Source: Gyromitra esculenta
Taxonomy: Eukaryota; Ascomycota; Pezizomycetes; Pezizales; Discinaceae
Direction: 5' to 3'
NCBI GenBank assembly: GCA_038503075.1
Contig: JBCAML010000005.1
Span: 2,108,001-2,172,000, forward strand
Length of the DNA stretch: 64,000 nt
A program made the translations under genes and the position numbers. Within the stretch, counting starts at the first letter, position 1; each line of letters opens with the position of its first letter. Shown here piece after piece: positions 10,116-20,659 of the stretch. The notes under the pieces are model-generated. The model was given only the letters and a program-made list of their open reading frames with translations. It made no database searches and had not been told where the DNA came from.

Positions 10116-13052
10116 ATGCCGCGCCTCAACATCCTGCGACATCACCGACGGTCAACATCCGATCAGGTCAAATCTCCCCCTGCAAATAAGTCGCCTCCTC
10201 CACAAGGGTCATACGCGTCGCCGCCCCCTGCAATCCCTCGTACCTCTCCTCCCCCAGCCGAGTCACTCCCGAAACTCAACATTGGGGGTTCCCCAGGCCT
10301 AGGCACCCTAGACCAATGGCTCAGCGAGAGCTCTTTGGCCCCCACGGAGGCACCTCCCCCACCACCTCCCCCAGTCTCCAAAACTTCCCCTAAGAAGCCT
10401 CCAAAACGGACTAAATCCTCCGAAACCAACCCCAAGAGCAATGGCACCTACCCATCCATGACCGCAATCACACTGCCGTCAGGCGTCATCTCTTCTTCCG
10501 CCCCAAATTCAACGCAGTACACTAAAGACGCCATCGCAACCTACAGACGCAACGCAAAACTCACTCTCTTGAACCCAATGTCGTTGCTTATGCGCCGTCG
10601 CTCCTCACAAGCAACAGTTGAGAAGGACCGCGGCAAGTCTGCGCGCGACCTCCCAGATGATTTCGACCCTGGTATTATCTACGGTACCCGACACCCAGAT
10701 TGGTCCTCAGGACCGAAGCGACAGAAGGAGGTTCTAACCCCCGTCAATGGGCGACAGTTATCGCCTCCGCTGCAGAGCCCACCACTACTACAGAATAAGC
10801 TTCTCAAAGTCGAGCTGGTCGCCGATGATGCAGAGAAGCGGGCTCCACTGTTTAAGGAACATTTTGGGGACGAGGCTGGTGTAGACGAACCGATCATACA
10901 TGGAGGACAACGATCGCTATCGCCGCCGGAATTGCCAGCTATGAGAGCGCCGTCAACAGCACCACCGCCGCCCCCGCCGCCAACTACTGCACCCCCACCG
11001 CCCCCGCCACCATCACCACCACACCCAGAGGAGGAAGAGGAGGAGTCGGATAATGAGGGTGAACTTTTGACTCCGCCGAATGAGTCTCCGGAGGATGGAA
11101 GGCCGCGGGTTACACTATTTGATCATCCACTATCGTTGCCACATCACCTAATGACGAACTCTTCGAGATTCTCATTCGAGGGAAGTAGCGCAGCAGGAGA
11201 GAGCGCGCAAGATGATATCAATGGGCCTGATGCTAGGTCTACGCGCGGGTTTGAGCCGGAGGATAGTGAGGATAGTGAGGATAGTGACAGTGAGGAGGAT
11301 ATGGACATGGACGTGGATTTGGAGGATATGGATGGGGGTGAAGACGACGATGACGGATTCTCACGCGCGAATGAGGGACTATTCACGGGTGGCGAAGGCG
11401 CGGTGATGCAGATGGGGAATATAGGGATTGCCATGAGTCGCGACTCAAGCCCCAGCGGCACACCAGTTAAATCAGAATTTACAGAAGGCGAGCTACCTAG
11501 CATGAACCCTATACCGGCATCAGTCCCTGAACCCGCAAAACTCCCACTGAGCAAACGACTTGGTAATCCGCGCGGCTACGACCTGAGCGACGACTCTGAC
11601 ATTGATTTTCTCGAGGAAGACGGAATGGCTGGCTATGAGGATGAAGAAGACGACATGTATTTTGACGACGGCCTCATCACCGCCACTCCGCCCTACCAAA
11701 CTCCTCCCGAGACCGCAGAACCCAGCACCAACACCACACTAACCAAATACGTCAACCCTCTCCTCGCCCCCGACGCACGTCTCTCACTATCCACAGTGGG
11801 CGTCTCCTCCGGGGGCGCAATGCATGTCGAGGACGGCTCCATGTCGCCCACCCACGGTTCCGTAACCACCGGCGGTGGTGCCGGCCATGACAACCGCTCC
11901 TTCCCACCGTTCCTCAACCCGATTGGTGGCGGGCTTGGCTGTACACAAGAACAAGCTCAATTCTACGCCCCCGACGGCACAATGCTCGAAGAAGACGGCA
12001 CACCCATGGCACTCAGCACCCTAACACGCAGCCTCTGGGTATACCAACGCGAGCAGCAACGTCTCGCCGAAGCAGCCGCCGCCGCAGACGACCTCTACGA
12101 TAGCGACTATGCATGCTCGCAGAGCGGATATTACAGCATCGACGACGAAGACGACGATACCATGGTTGCCGAAGCTAACGCTGAAGCCCTCGCCTACGAT
12201 ACCGAGTTCTACGGGCAGGAATTCGGATTCTATCCTGCGCCCCCGTCTAGCGCTGGTTCTGTAAATGAGGATGCAGCACCATATCTAGGCGGCTATTTCG
12301 GCCCTCCTGGCGGCGAAGTACTACAGCGACCACCATTGCTCCGCAGGCCAAGCTTAACACCAATAAGTGAGCGCAGCGAAAGCAGTTGGAGGAATAGCAT
12401 GGTCTTCCCTGTCGACGGCTGGAAAGGACTAGGCGCGCAGCGACCTCTCAGTGCACTCAGCATCAGTGCGCCGAGCCCGCAGGACGAGGATATGGAGCAG
12501 CTACGAAAACTCAGGCGGGGCGCGTGGGGCGGCAGTAATGGGAGTCTAGGCAGCTTAGCAGACAGTCCTGTGCAGAGTTATGCGGTTGGGAGTCCAGGTG
12601 GTAGTGGATGGCTGCCGTCACCGGGGCTCCCTCCACCTCCTGGACTATCCGCGCCGCCGGGACTATCTGCACCTCCGGGGTTATCTGCACCTCCGGTACT
12701 ATCTGCACCTCCGGGACTATCCGCACCTCCAGGGTTAGCAGGACCACCGGGATTGTCGGGACCACCAGGGCTATCTGGACCCCCACCGGGTCTATCGCAT
12801 CCCGGCGCAATGGCAATGTTACCGACTAAAGGATCATTCGAGGAACAGCAACTCCAGACCCGCCCGCTAATGCAGTGGTCGCAACCGGAGGCTGCGCAGA
12901 GTGGTGTACAGAAGGTTACGACTGCGGATTCGAGTTATGCGAGCGCTGTTGGGTCGCCGGTAGATGATGCAGAATTAGCGGACGGGGATGATGGGGAAAG
13001 GAGGGTGGAGGTTGAGAAGTGGGTTTTTGGGAGGAGGGGGAGTCGCGGGTGA
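10116..13052 (+). CDS. Large proline-rich, acidic conserved fungal protein
   Basis: Single 978-aa frame without introns. It is low in complexity overall but carries blocks that I recognise as conserved among ascomycete hypothetical proteins. These are DPGIIYGTRHPDWS (near residue 187), LFKEHFGDEA, a proline run followed by an E/D-rich segment, NSRFSFEG, LGNPRGYDLSDDSDIDFLEE and DDMYFDDGLI. No catalytic domain, membrane segment or signal peptide is visible, so it is probably a largely disordered scaffold or regulatory protein in cytoplasm or nucleus. Near the C-terminus a run of PPGLSA-type pentapeptides (about residues 840-895) comes from a 15-bp coding repeat. Function is unknown to me. The length and the CT-rich promoter support a real, expressed gene. 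Confidence 0.82.
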   Translation: MPRLNILRHHRRSTSDQVKSPPANKSPPPQGSYASPPPAIPRTSPPPAESLPKLNIGGSPGLGTLDQWLSESSLAPTEAPPPPPPPVSKTSPKKPPKRTKSSETNPKSNGTYPSMTAITLPSGVISSSAPNSTQYTKDAIATYRRNAKLTLLNPMSLLMRRRSSQATVEKDRGKSARDLPDDFDPGIIYGTRHPDWSSGPKRQKEVLTPVNGRQLSPPLQSPPLLQNKLLKVELVADDAEKRAPLFKEHFGDEAGVDEPIIHGGQRSLSPPELPAMRAPSTAPPPPPPPTTAPPPPPPPSPPHPEEEEEESDNEGELLTPPNESPEDGRPRVTLFDHPLSLPHHLMTNSSRFSFEGSSAAGESAQDDINGPDARSTRGFEPEDSEDSEDSDSEEDMDMDVDLEDMDGGEDDDDGFSRANEGLFTGGEGAVMQMGNIGIAMSRDSSPSGTPVKSEFTEGELPSMNPIPASVPEPAKLPLSKRLGNPRGYDLSDDSDIDFLEEDGMAGYEDEEDDMYFDDGLITATPPYQTPPETAEPSTNTTLTKYVNPLLAPDARLSLSTVGVSSGGAMHVEDGSMSPTHGSVTTGGGAGHDNRSFPPFLNPIGGGLGCTQEQAQFYAPDGTMLEEDGTPMALSTLTRSLWVYQREQQRLAEAAAAADDLYDSDYACSQSGYYSIDDEDDDTMVAEANAEALAYDTEFYGQEFGFYPAPPSSAGSVNEDAAPYLGGYFGPPGGEVLQRPPLLRRPSLTPISERSESSWRNSMVFPVDGWKGLGAQRPLSALSISAPSPQDEDMEQLRKLRRGAWGGSNGSLGSLADSPVQSYAVGSPGGSGWLPSPGLPPPPGLSAPPGLSAPPGLSAPPVLSAPPGLSAPPGLAGPPGLSGPPGLSGPPPGLSHPGAMAMLPTKGSFEEQQLQTRPLMQWSQPEAAQSGVQKVTTADSSYASAVGSPVDDAELADGDDGERRVEVEKWVFGRRGSRG
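12631..12800 (+). repeat. 15-bp coding minisatellite (PPGLS units)
   Basis: About ten near-tandem copies of a 15-bp unit encoding PPGLS/A or PPGLSG. They lie in frame inside the large Pro-rich gene, so copy-number change would not shift the frame. Confidence 0.8.
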
Positions 13053-13273
13053 AGGGGTGTGTGGAGAGGGTGATTATGGACATAGATTGCATAAGAAACA
13101 CTTTCTTTTTTTTTTCCTCCGAGAGCAGTGTTGATGGGTAATGGTGCGCATGGGGACTGGTGTTTTTTATCTTTCGTTTTTGGTTTTATTTTTTTATGGG
13201 TTTTTGGATACTTTGGGGGGTTCTCTTCTTTGCTTCTTTGTTTCCATTTTTTTTGGGGGGGAGGGTTTGATTA

Positions 13274-13312
13274 CGGTTGCGGTTGTGGTTGCGGTTGTGG
13301 TCGTGGTTGTGG
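13274..13312 (+). repeat. Short GGTTGC/GGTTGT hexamer repeat
   Basis: About six imperfect units of GGTTGY in the 3' flank of the Pro-rich gene, next to poly-T and poly-G tracts. Probably 3' UTR or downstream low-complexity DNA. Confidence 0.7.
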
Positions 13313-13620
13313 ATATTCTTTTTTTGTTTCGTTTTTCGTTTTTCCACTACTACTTACCATACAAGAACGTTAACACTCTTTAGTGTTTGTAGAGAGTATA
13401 CGATATGCACATGATCAGGAGGGAAAATTTCTTTTTTCTTTTTCTTTCTGTCTATAAAAATGAGTTTCAGGTTTTAGGTTTTAGGTTGTTCCCCCCCTCT
13501 GGGGTGGGGTGGAGTGGAGTGGTTTTTTTCGCCTTCTTTCTTTACCTTAATTTACCGGGATGATTATTCATATTTTATCAAGGCGAATCTAGTATACAGC
13601 GAGTGCTCGGGATATCATAG

Positions 13621-14088
13621 TACAGACGAGTGAAAAAAGTGAGGAAACAACGACCAAAACACACCAAAATCGGCCAACTTCACAACCAAAACCCTCAATA
13701 TTAAAATTAGCTAAGTGACATGACTAGCCTGCCAGTGACTTCATCACTCATGAACTCTCTATAAATGATTTTCTGGGCCATTCTATTTAGAGGATCATAG
13801 GCTAGAAATTTTTAAAGTTGTAGTACCCATAGATTTTCGTTGCATCATACCTTTCCTCACCAAAATTGGGTAAATAACTAAACCTCATGAAGTCAAAGGC
13901 TTCTATTTCAACACAGAAAATTCGAGGGAGTACAGAAAATTCATGGATCTAAACTCCAGAACTATTAGATGTGTCCCACTACTCAGTTTTTTGTTGCCAC
14001 AACTCTTAGTGGGGGGTGGATTGAGCTAAAGTTGGTTTGTTTTGGTGTATATTGACCCTTGTTTCGTCACTTTTTTCACTCGTCTGTA
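13621..14088. mobile_element. TIR element, 468 bp
   Basis: Inverted arms of about 60 bp at roughly 85 percent identity, beginning TACAGACGAGTGAAAAAAGT. The first 30 positions differ once. The outermost TA on both sides fits a TA duplication. The interior has no reading frame of useful length. Non-autonomous Tc1/mariner-superfamily element by its ends; the exact family is open. Confidence 0.78.
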
Positions 14089-15257
14089 CACAACACTCGC
14101 GAGTGAGAACCTATGAACGCTAATCATAGCGATAGCGGTAACGATAGTGCTAGTGCTAGTGCTGGGAAATACGCTCGTGCAGCATTGACTTAGTAGTTAG
14201 CTATAGGGTAGAAAGGGGTATTTTGCGCATTGACGTTAGGGTGTTTGATACATGGTATGAATAGCTGTAACGGCGGTCTGAAACGTGGGTGCGTATTTGC
14301 TCGTAGTGTTGTGTGTGTTATGTGTTATGTGTGTTGTGTGTGTGTGTGGCAGGGACACAGGACATGGCCATGGAGTAGGGTAATGATCAGCTGTGTTGGA
14401 TATCATCGCGTACCACCATCCCACCAACAGGGATAAAAATAGGTTGCAAAAGGTTATCTTATTTAGTGCGTTTACCCACCAGGGGGGTTGGAGTAGGGCC
14501 GGGGTTCTTGAGGGTTTGTTTATTGAAGTGTAGCTATAATCTATTCTGGATTAGTATTACTAATATTAATTGTTTATTGTGGGGTCTAGTGTTGCATACA
14601 GTTATCCTTCGCGTTTCAGGAATGTATTGAGGCCTGGGCGGTAAAGATTTGGGAGAGATCCCTCGATCACTTCTAGATGACCAAAATTCGACGAGATCGC
14701 AGAGGCTTGAGCAGCTCTGCTGCCGCTGTTTAGTCTGAAGGTATGCTTTTTAAGGGAGGGCCCCGAGAGTGAGTGTTGGGCATACCTTTAGAAGGTAAGA
14801 TGAGTTTTGGCCCTTCGGCGAAACATGGGCGTTTCGAACCGTATTTATAGTTTACGAAGGTACTACAGTTGGTGAACGATACCACTTTTCTGTGCAGTAA
14901 GTCTAAGACTCTTACTAAGCTCGATATCATCTCTTCGGTGCTCGATTAGGTCATCTGATATGATCTGAGCTAAGCCTCCAGGTTTTAGTCCTCAAGGCAT
15001 AAATCTCTTCCCAGCCTACTTTTATGAAGAGCTTTCGTGCCTCTTCTAGAGCCAATAGAGGCTTTCCATACTCAGCGCACCTTGCTGAGTGCTAAGCACT
15101 AGGATGCTTATTGGAAACTAAGCGACTTCTCTGACTCAGAACCGTAATATTTTAGTTGAGTCACTCCAAGTGCAGCTCTATAAATCTGCAAGACCACCCT
15201 TCTAACCCACAAGTCTGATATCCCTCAGACAATAACCATAAGGCCACAGAAATCAGA
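14089..15257. other. Gene-free stretch and promoter side of the RNA ligase gene
   Basis: No gene supported. A GTGTGTTATGTG low-complexity run lies at about 14310-14348, and near 14150 there is a short CTAGTG repeat. The last 100 bases before 15258 are the presumed 5' leader of the ligase gene. Confidence 0.45.
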
Positions 15258-16364
15258 ATGGCAGCCGCGGGAGTCGAACACGTATCCTACCCCCACACGG
15301 TTACTTTCGAAGTCCTAAGAAAGGACAAGCTCGCCCTCATAAACTACCAGCGCCACGAAAAAAACCCCATAACATTCCCTCAAATAGCAAAATACAGAGG
15401 CACCATCAAGCTCCACGGCACAAACGCGACGCTGATTTTCCGCGACGACATTACCAAAGACGTAACCTACCAGTCTCGAAACCGCGTCATCACCAAATAC
15501 AGCGATAACCAAGGCACCGTAGAGTTCCTTTCTAGAACTGGTGTTGAAGCGCTTGCACAAAAGGTTGTCAAAATAAGCGGAACCAAATCCTTCAAAGAGA
15601 TCATGATCGCGGGAGAGCTTGGCGGGAAGGGTATACAAAAGGGTGTTGCAATAGCGACGATGGAGCGTTTTTTCTGCATTTTCAATATCCGAATCGACGG
15701 GGAATGGGTTGATCTAGCGCGCTATGCGTCTGTACAGATACCGGAGAAGCGGGTTTTCAATATTATGAATTATCGAACGTTTGAGGCTGAGATCGACTTG
15801 ATGGTGAATGCAAGGGAGGTTTACGACAGGCTTATGGAGTACACTGCTGAGGTGGCGAAGAAGTGCCCGTTTGCTGCAAGTTTTAAGGATTCGAGCGGAA
15901 AGCCACTGGTTGGTGCCGGGGAGGGTATCGTGTGGACGCTTATACCGGATGATTCGCATCATCCAGGTTTGAAGTCAGAGTTGGTGAACTTTAAGACGAA
16001 GGCAGATGCTTTCGTAGCTACTGCTTCTCTGCCGAAGGTGCCGGTCGATGCTAGGACGATGGAACGGACAACGAGGTTTGTGGAGTATGCGGTCGGCGAG
16101 CGGAGGCTGGAACAAGGGCTGGAGTACATGCGGGAAATGAAGAAAGAAATAAGCAAGTCAAACACCGGAGAATATGCGAAATGGGTTATTCAAGATACGC
16201 TGAGAGAAGAGGCAGGAGCATTGGTAGAGATGGGTGCGGATGAGAAGATGGCTAGACGATTGATTTGGGATAAGGGGCGGGTTTTCTGGTTTGATAAATG
16301 TCTGGATGAAGAGCTAGGTATTGCAATTCAGGTGTTGGGTGTGGAAGATAAAGATTCGCGATGA
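15258..16364 (+). CDS. T4 Rnl2-type RNA ligase domain protein
   Basis: Intronless 368-aa ATP-dependent RNA ligase of the RNA_ligase/Rnl2 family. The enzyme would form a lysyl-AMP intermediate and seal 3'-OH/5'-phosphate RNA nicks. Every nucleotidyltransferase motif is visible. Motif I is KLHGTN with nucleophile K51. Motif Ia is SRNR with R74. The glutamate of the GEL motif is E120. The adenine-stacking phenylalanine lies in RFFCIFNIR (about 138-142). Motif IV is GEGIVW with E222. Motif V is NFKTK with K246 and K248. The C-terminal third (about 260-368) is mostly helical and may be an RNA-binding addition. It differs from the fungal tRNA ligase Trl1, which is a larger multidomain protein. No neighbour suggests the RNA target. 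No targeting peptide is obvious. Catalytic competence is inferred from the motifs. Confidence 0.88.
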   Translation: MAAAGVEHVSYPHTVTFEVLRKDKLALINYQRHEKNPITFPQIAKYRGTIKLHGTNATLIFRDDITKDVTYQSRNRVITKYSDNQGTVEFLSRTGVEALAQKVVKISGTKSFKEIMIAGELGGKGIQKGVAIATMERFFCIFNIRIDGEWVDLARYASVQIPEKRVFNIMNYRTFEAEIDLMVNAREVYDRLMEYTAEVAKKCPFAASFKDSSGKPLVGAGEGIVWTLIPDDSHHPGLKSELVNFKTKADAFVATASLPKVPVDARTMERTTRFVEYAVGERRLEQGLEYMREMKKEISKSNTGEYAKWVIQDTLREEAGALVEMGADEKMARRLIWDKGRVFWFDKCLDEELGIAIQVLGVEDKDSR

Positions 16365-17535
16365 TAGTTCGAGTGTTCTACGTATATTTGCGATTAGTAT
16401 AAAGAAATAAACATCAGGATACTTAGTCTATAATTAAATTCTCAGAATCTCGTAGTTGTTCAAGATCGCGCCCATCCAAACCCTGGATGACACTAACACT
16501 CCGCTATAGAGACACAATTACTAATACTTGGTCTGTAGTTAAATTCTTGGCACCTCTCACCTCCGGAAGAAGCCAAACTAAAGGTATCCTCTAGGTAGGA
16601 TAGGTTGGACCCAACCAACCATCTCAAGAAACCAGACCCCGCACATGTAAAGTAGTATCTCGAAAATTATGCATTGGAGACTCGGTTTTGGTAGCTTGGT
16701 GACCGCATGTAATATAGGCTTTTACTGCTGATGCATGTGGGACCAAATTTTTGTCACACATACCTTATCCGTCCCGAACAAATTAGTTCGGGATACAAGA
16801 CTCAACGCAATAGATACCTCGATCTTCCATTAAATAAAGCGAAATAGCTAAAGCTACCAGTAAAGCTACCAAAGCATACCCCTAACCTATAGCCAAAGCT
16901 TAGAATACAAGGATAATAGCCGGACAGCGGACACTATCTGATGGCACAGGATTATTGAGTAGACACAGGACTACGAATAGGGTACTGTTCTTCTGAATCC
17001 CCCCGTAGCTTTCTCACCCCACAGTCCGGTAAGGCTGTCCCCCCTGTAAAAGGGACCTCTCTTATTGATGAGGTTTTGGTTAACACTGACGTTGAGCCAC
17101 AGTATACAGGGGGGCAGTTTTTTTTTTTTACCCCACTATAGGATAGTCCTACGTCCTCCAAATAGTCCTGACCCTCTCAGTAGTCCTTGCCAAGTGGATC
17201 TGACCTTGTCCACCATTAGGCAGTGTCCGCCGCGGCGCCACCCGTCCGCAGCCGTTGCTAGCTAATTCAACGCGTACGTCTCATGCGCCTTAGACTTGCA
17301 TACTTTATTATTATGGACCATTCGCGAATCCATGAAGCACAGTAACCCAAAGATGGAAACCTGCAGCTGTGAGACAAATTAATAATCATTTTCAGGCATC
17401 AGCGGGAAGCGTTCTTGTATTTATACGACGACTTCCTCATACCGTATCGTAGGATATAGTAGCCATCGGGCTTCCATTTCCACTACCATAGCTCAACAAC
17501 GTCCAGCTTTTCGTATACAAAAAAAACTCTATAAA
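16365..17535. other. Gene-free stretch
   Basis: No gene supported. A short repeat of AAAGCTACCA near 16850-16880 and a T9 run near 17120 are the only features. The last part is the leader of the downstream gene. Confidence 0.45.
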
Positions 17536-18506
17536 ATGGGTGCTATGGAAGACTACTTTTCGCGTTTCCCCGAGTTCGTTTATAACCCCAGAAGACGAGA
17601 AGAGCTCGAGTTCGAACGCCTGAGCCAGATGAAAGGATGGACACCACTTACCTTGGTCTACAAAGACGCATACAGAGAGTTTCTTCAAGCGCTCTACGAA
17701 GAAACTGGGGCTGCACTGGATAAGTTTTTTATTACCGAACACCCATATTTCGATTATACGAGGTCGAATTCACCGATGGCAGAGTTTCGGCGGTTACAGC
17801 GATATAAAGATTGGAACGAAAATAGCTATGAATATAGGCGGTCCAAGAAGCTATTTGAAAAGGCATATGACGATCAGTTTAATCGAGCTGTGGATGGGTT
17901 TTTTAATTGGCCTGATTTTCTTGAATTTGATTATAACCCTCGGAAAGAAGCAAAATCCGAGTTTGAACGTCTAAGGAAGTTCAAGGGATGGATTGCGGTT
18001 AAGGGTGAGAGGGAGGAAAGCGACGAGGTCCAGGACAAGAAAAGGAAATATTGGAATGCCCGTCAACGATTCTTCCGTGCATTTATCGAAGACTTCACCC
18101 AATACTTTGGTGAAGGCGATAGCATAAACGACTGGGTGCACTTATGCGATGTCTTACGGGTCAATCCAGTTCCGAGCAACATCGAAGGTTGTAGGATGGT
18201 AGGCAGTTTCACAAGATAAAAAATCTCTAATACTTATTCCTAACCAATGATTGCCAGGCGCTTCAACCTTTTTGCATCAATATATATAACCTCTATGATC
18301 ATGTAGAGCGCAAGGCTCGTTTAATTCGCTTTGCCGATTTGGATGCTCTTGCCGAATATTCCCTCGAACACAACCTGATTTTTCCCTTAGAACTTGCAGA
18401 GAGCACATGTATGAAGTTTCTATTGCGCAGGATCACTCTTTCGAAGGGAAGGTTTGGATATCGTTATGACGACTGGTCACTTTCCTTCAAGCCCCGCGAC
18501 GATTAG
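17536..18506 (+). CDS. Fungal protein with three aromatic YNP..EF.RL..GW repeats
   Basis: Two exons, 17536-18198 and 18258-18506, joined across a 59-nt GTAGGC...CCAG intron with a CTAACC branch point; 303 aa. Three internal repeats of the form (E)F-x-Y-(N)P-x5-8-EF-R-L-x3-K-G/D-W lie at residues 7-35, 64-93 and 122-152. A C-terminal block at about 180-240 (FGEGDSINDWVHLCDVLRV, then CRMALQPFCINIYNLYD across the splice) matches a region I recognise in many unnamed fungal proteins. That the block continues across the intron supports the splice. No signal peptide or membrane segment. Function unknown. The upstream start at M1 is used; M4 is an alternative. Confidence 0.75.
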
Positions 18507-18791
18507 TATATGCAATCTTCTCTACCCTTCTATATCTCTTTCCTGCAATATGTTCGATCCACACTCTCTCCTCTTTGATTTTAGTGCACTTGAATCCCCG
18601 TCCGATGTCTAGTCTCATGCGTACGCGCACACGCCCTCTGCATGTATTTCATAACTTTCATTCATCCATCAAATTATGGCCTATGTTGCTGTGGAAGATT
18701 TCATTTCGCCAACGAATATGATTCTTTTTTTTTCTCCCGCCATCTCTCTAAAATATCGCTGATAACCAAGTGAGCAATAACAATATATGTA

Positions 18792-19711
18792 TAAAACTCA
18801 ATCGCCCTATAAGAGTTCGCCTTATCCCCTGAGTCGTAACAACCGATTTCAGGTGCCAATTCGAATCCAATTTAAACCGGCCATGGAGATTTTCAATAGA
18901 CTCACAACAAATGCTCTTATTACTTTATAAAAAGTAAAACATTAAACAAAATCAATAGATCTATGAGATCTGATAGTGTAGCCTCTTAATATCTTTTTGA
19001 GTAAAATGTTAAAAAATGCCAAAAATAGGTAGTTTTCTAGACCATACCCCACCAAAAAAAAAAACTGAAATATAGAGCTCAGTTATAGTTTAATAGCAAG
19101 AAAAAAAATAGAGGAACATGATGTTACAAGATCATGAATTTTAGGGTAAAACTGGGTGGTTTTGGATGGGTACCCTTCAAAAAAACAATATATATTATAA
19201 CACAACCAAATATTTTTTAAGTCATTCAAAATTTCAGGTCTGTCACCTATAAGACCATTAGATCTAGTATAGTTCTCAGATTCCGAATGTCCTAAGATTG
19301 ACGGGAGATAAAAAATACATTAGGCCTAGAAATTTGCAAGGGTAAATTTACTTATTTTTACACAATATATACCCAACATTGTTACTTATATGTTCACAGA
19401 ATAAACTCCAACAGAGCCAGAAATTGATCACCAAAGACTTAAGATAGTTACAAAGTCACTCTGGAAAGCTCAAAAGTTATTGGTTAAGTGGGGTGTTTTA
19501 ATTTTAATGGGGTGTATAACATGTGGTCCATTTCTTATAGTTGCCAAAGATTTTGCTACACCAGGGGAAAAGGGTAATCGCTCTATAAGGGTATGCTTGA
19601 CGGCCCCAATTTCCATTTATGGGTATCAAACGGCTAGTTTATAAGGGTATCTGCTCTATAAGGGTACAGATTTTGGTCCGGAGTGAACCCTTATAGGGTG
19701 ATTGAACTGTA
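18792..19711. mobile_element. TIR element, about 920 bp, AT-rich interior
   Basis: Imperfect inverted ends match over about 28 bp with the shared core TCAATCRCCCTATAAGRGTTC, flanked by TA. The copies TATAAGGGTA recur inside the right end at about 19586, 19641 and 19659. The interior is very AT-rich with runs of A and no open frame, as expected for an old or mutation-degraded non-autonomous pogo-like element. Most arm differences are G/A or C/T transitions. Confidence 0.65.
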
Positions 19712-20659
19712 CATGTGCTTAACGGATGTATGGTGGACGAAGCGATTAACGTGTACCAGATTTTGGGGAGTAATAGAAAAACATCCTCCCTACTTATAAT
19801 ATATTTCAAACCGACCATTACATCTCTTGTAGACTCTATATAAATGGTTGGTTATAGCCTATTGATTGAGAGTGATTGCACAGCACTATAAAATTTTGAA
19901 AATTGTAATTTTGTATGGCGATTGTGGGGGAAAAAAGGAAAATGCAACATCAAGAGGTCTCAGCTAGGCAGGTCTGAGACCAAGGCAAGACAAAAAGGTC
20001 TCCCAGCCTGTCTCCTGTTGCCTATGCAACCTCCAAAGCACCCTCCAAAGCACCCAACCTATGCAAAACCGGGGCGTACGCTCAAGCCTTGGCTGCATTA
20101 TAGGTCACATGTAGGTACACGTTAATCGCTTCGTGCACTATACTCTATTAGTTTTAGACCACGCCAGTTGTCATTGTCCAGGACAACCCTCTTAGCCTTG
20201 ATACCTCCTTTCTTAAACCCGCCCTTCCCTCAGTGTAATTACTTCTGAGCAGAACAGCTAGCGCTCCTCATAGAAAATTTAGTATCATACACCATCACTC
20301 GCTCTTGGCTGCAGACGCATGTCTCATCACGTGGGGGTCAGACCCTGCCAAGTCTCATCTGGCATTTTGATGACAGGGGGTCGATCACTTTGACGCAATT
20401 GAGGAAAACCAGCAAAAAAATCAAGACCTCCGATATCACTTTTCGGAGATAGCAATTTCCACCCATCCCCTAGGCCCTCGTTCCGCGGAGGAAAAAAACA
20501 AAGCAAAAGAAAGTGCAACTACATAATTGCTTCAGCTCTATGTAGCTCCCCTCCAAAAGACATAAGGGCTGGAGCTCTTTCAAAGAGCTTCGATTTCTTT
20601 CAGCCATTTAAGCTACAGCTCCACCTTTTCGGCAGCCCCCCTCCTCTATCAACACCATA
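19712..20659. other. Intergenic region before BTB gene A
   Basis: No gene supported. A GCACCCTCCAAA direct repeat lies at about 20038-20055. One recurring octamer ATCACTCG lies at 20294-20301. Confidence 0.45.
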
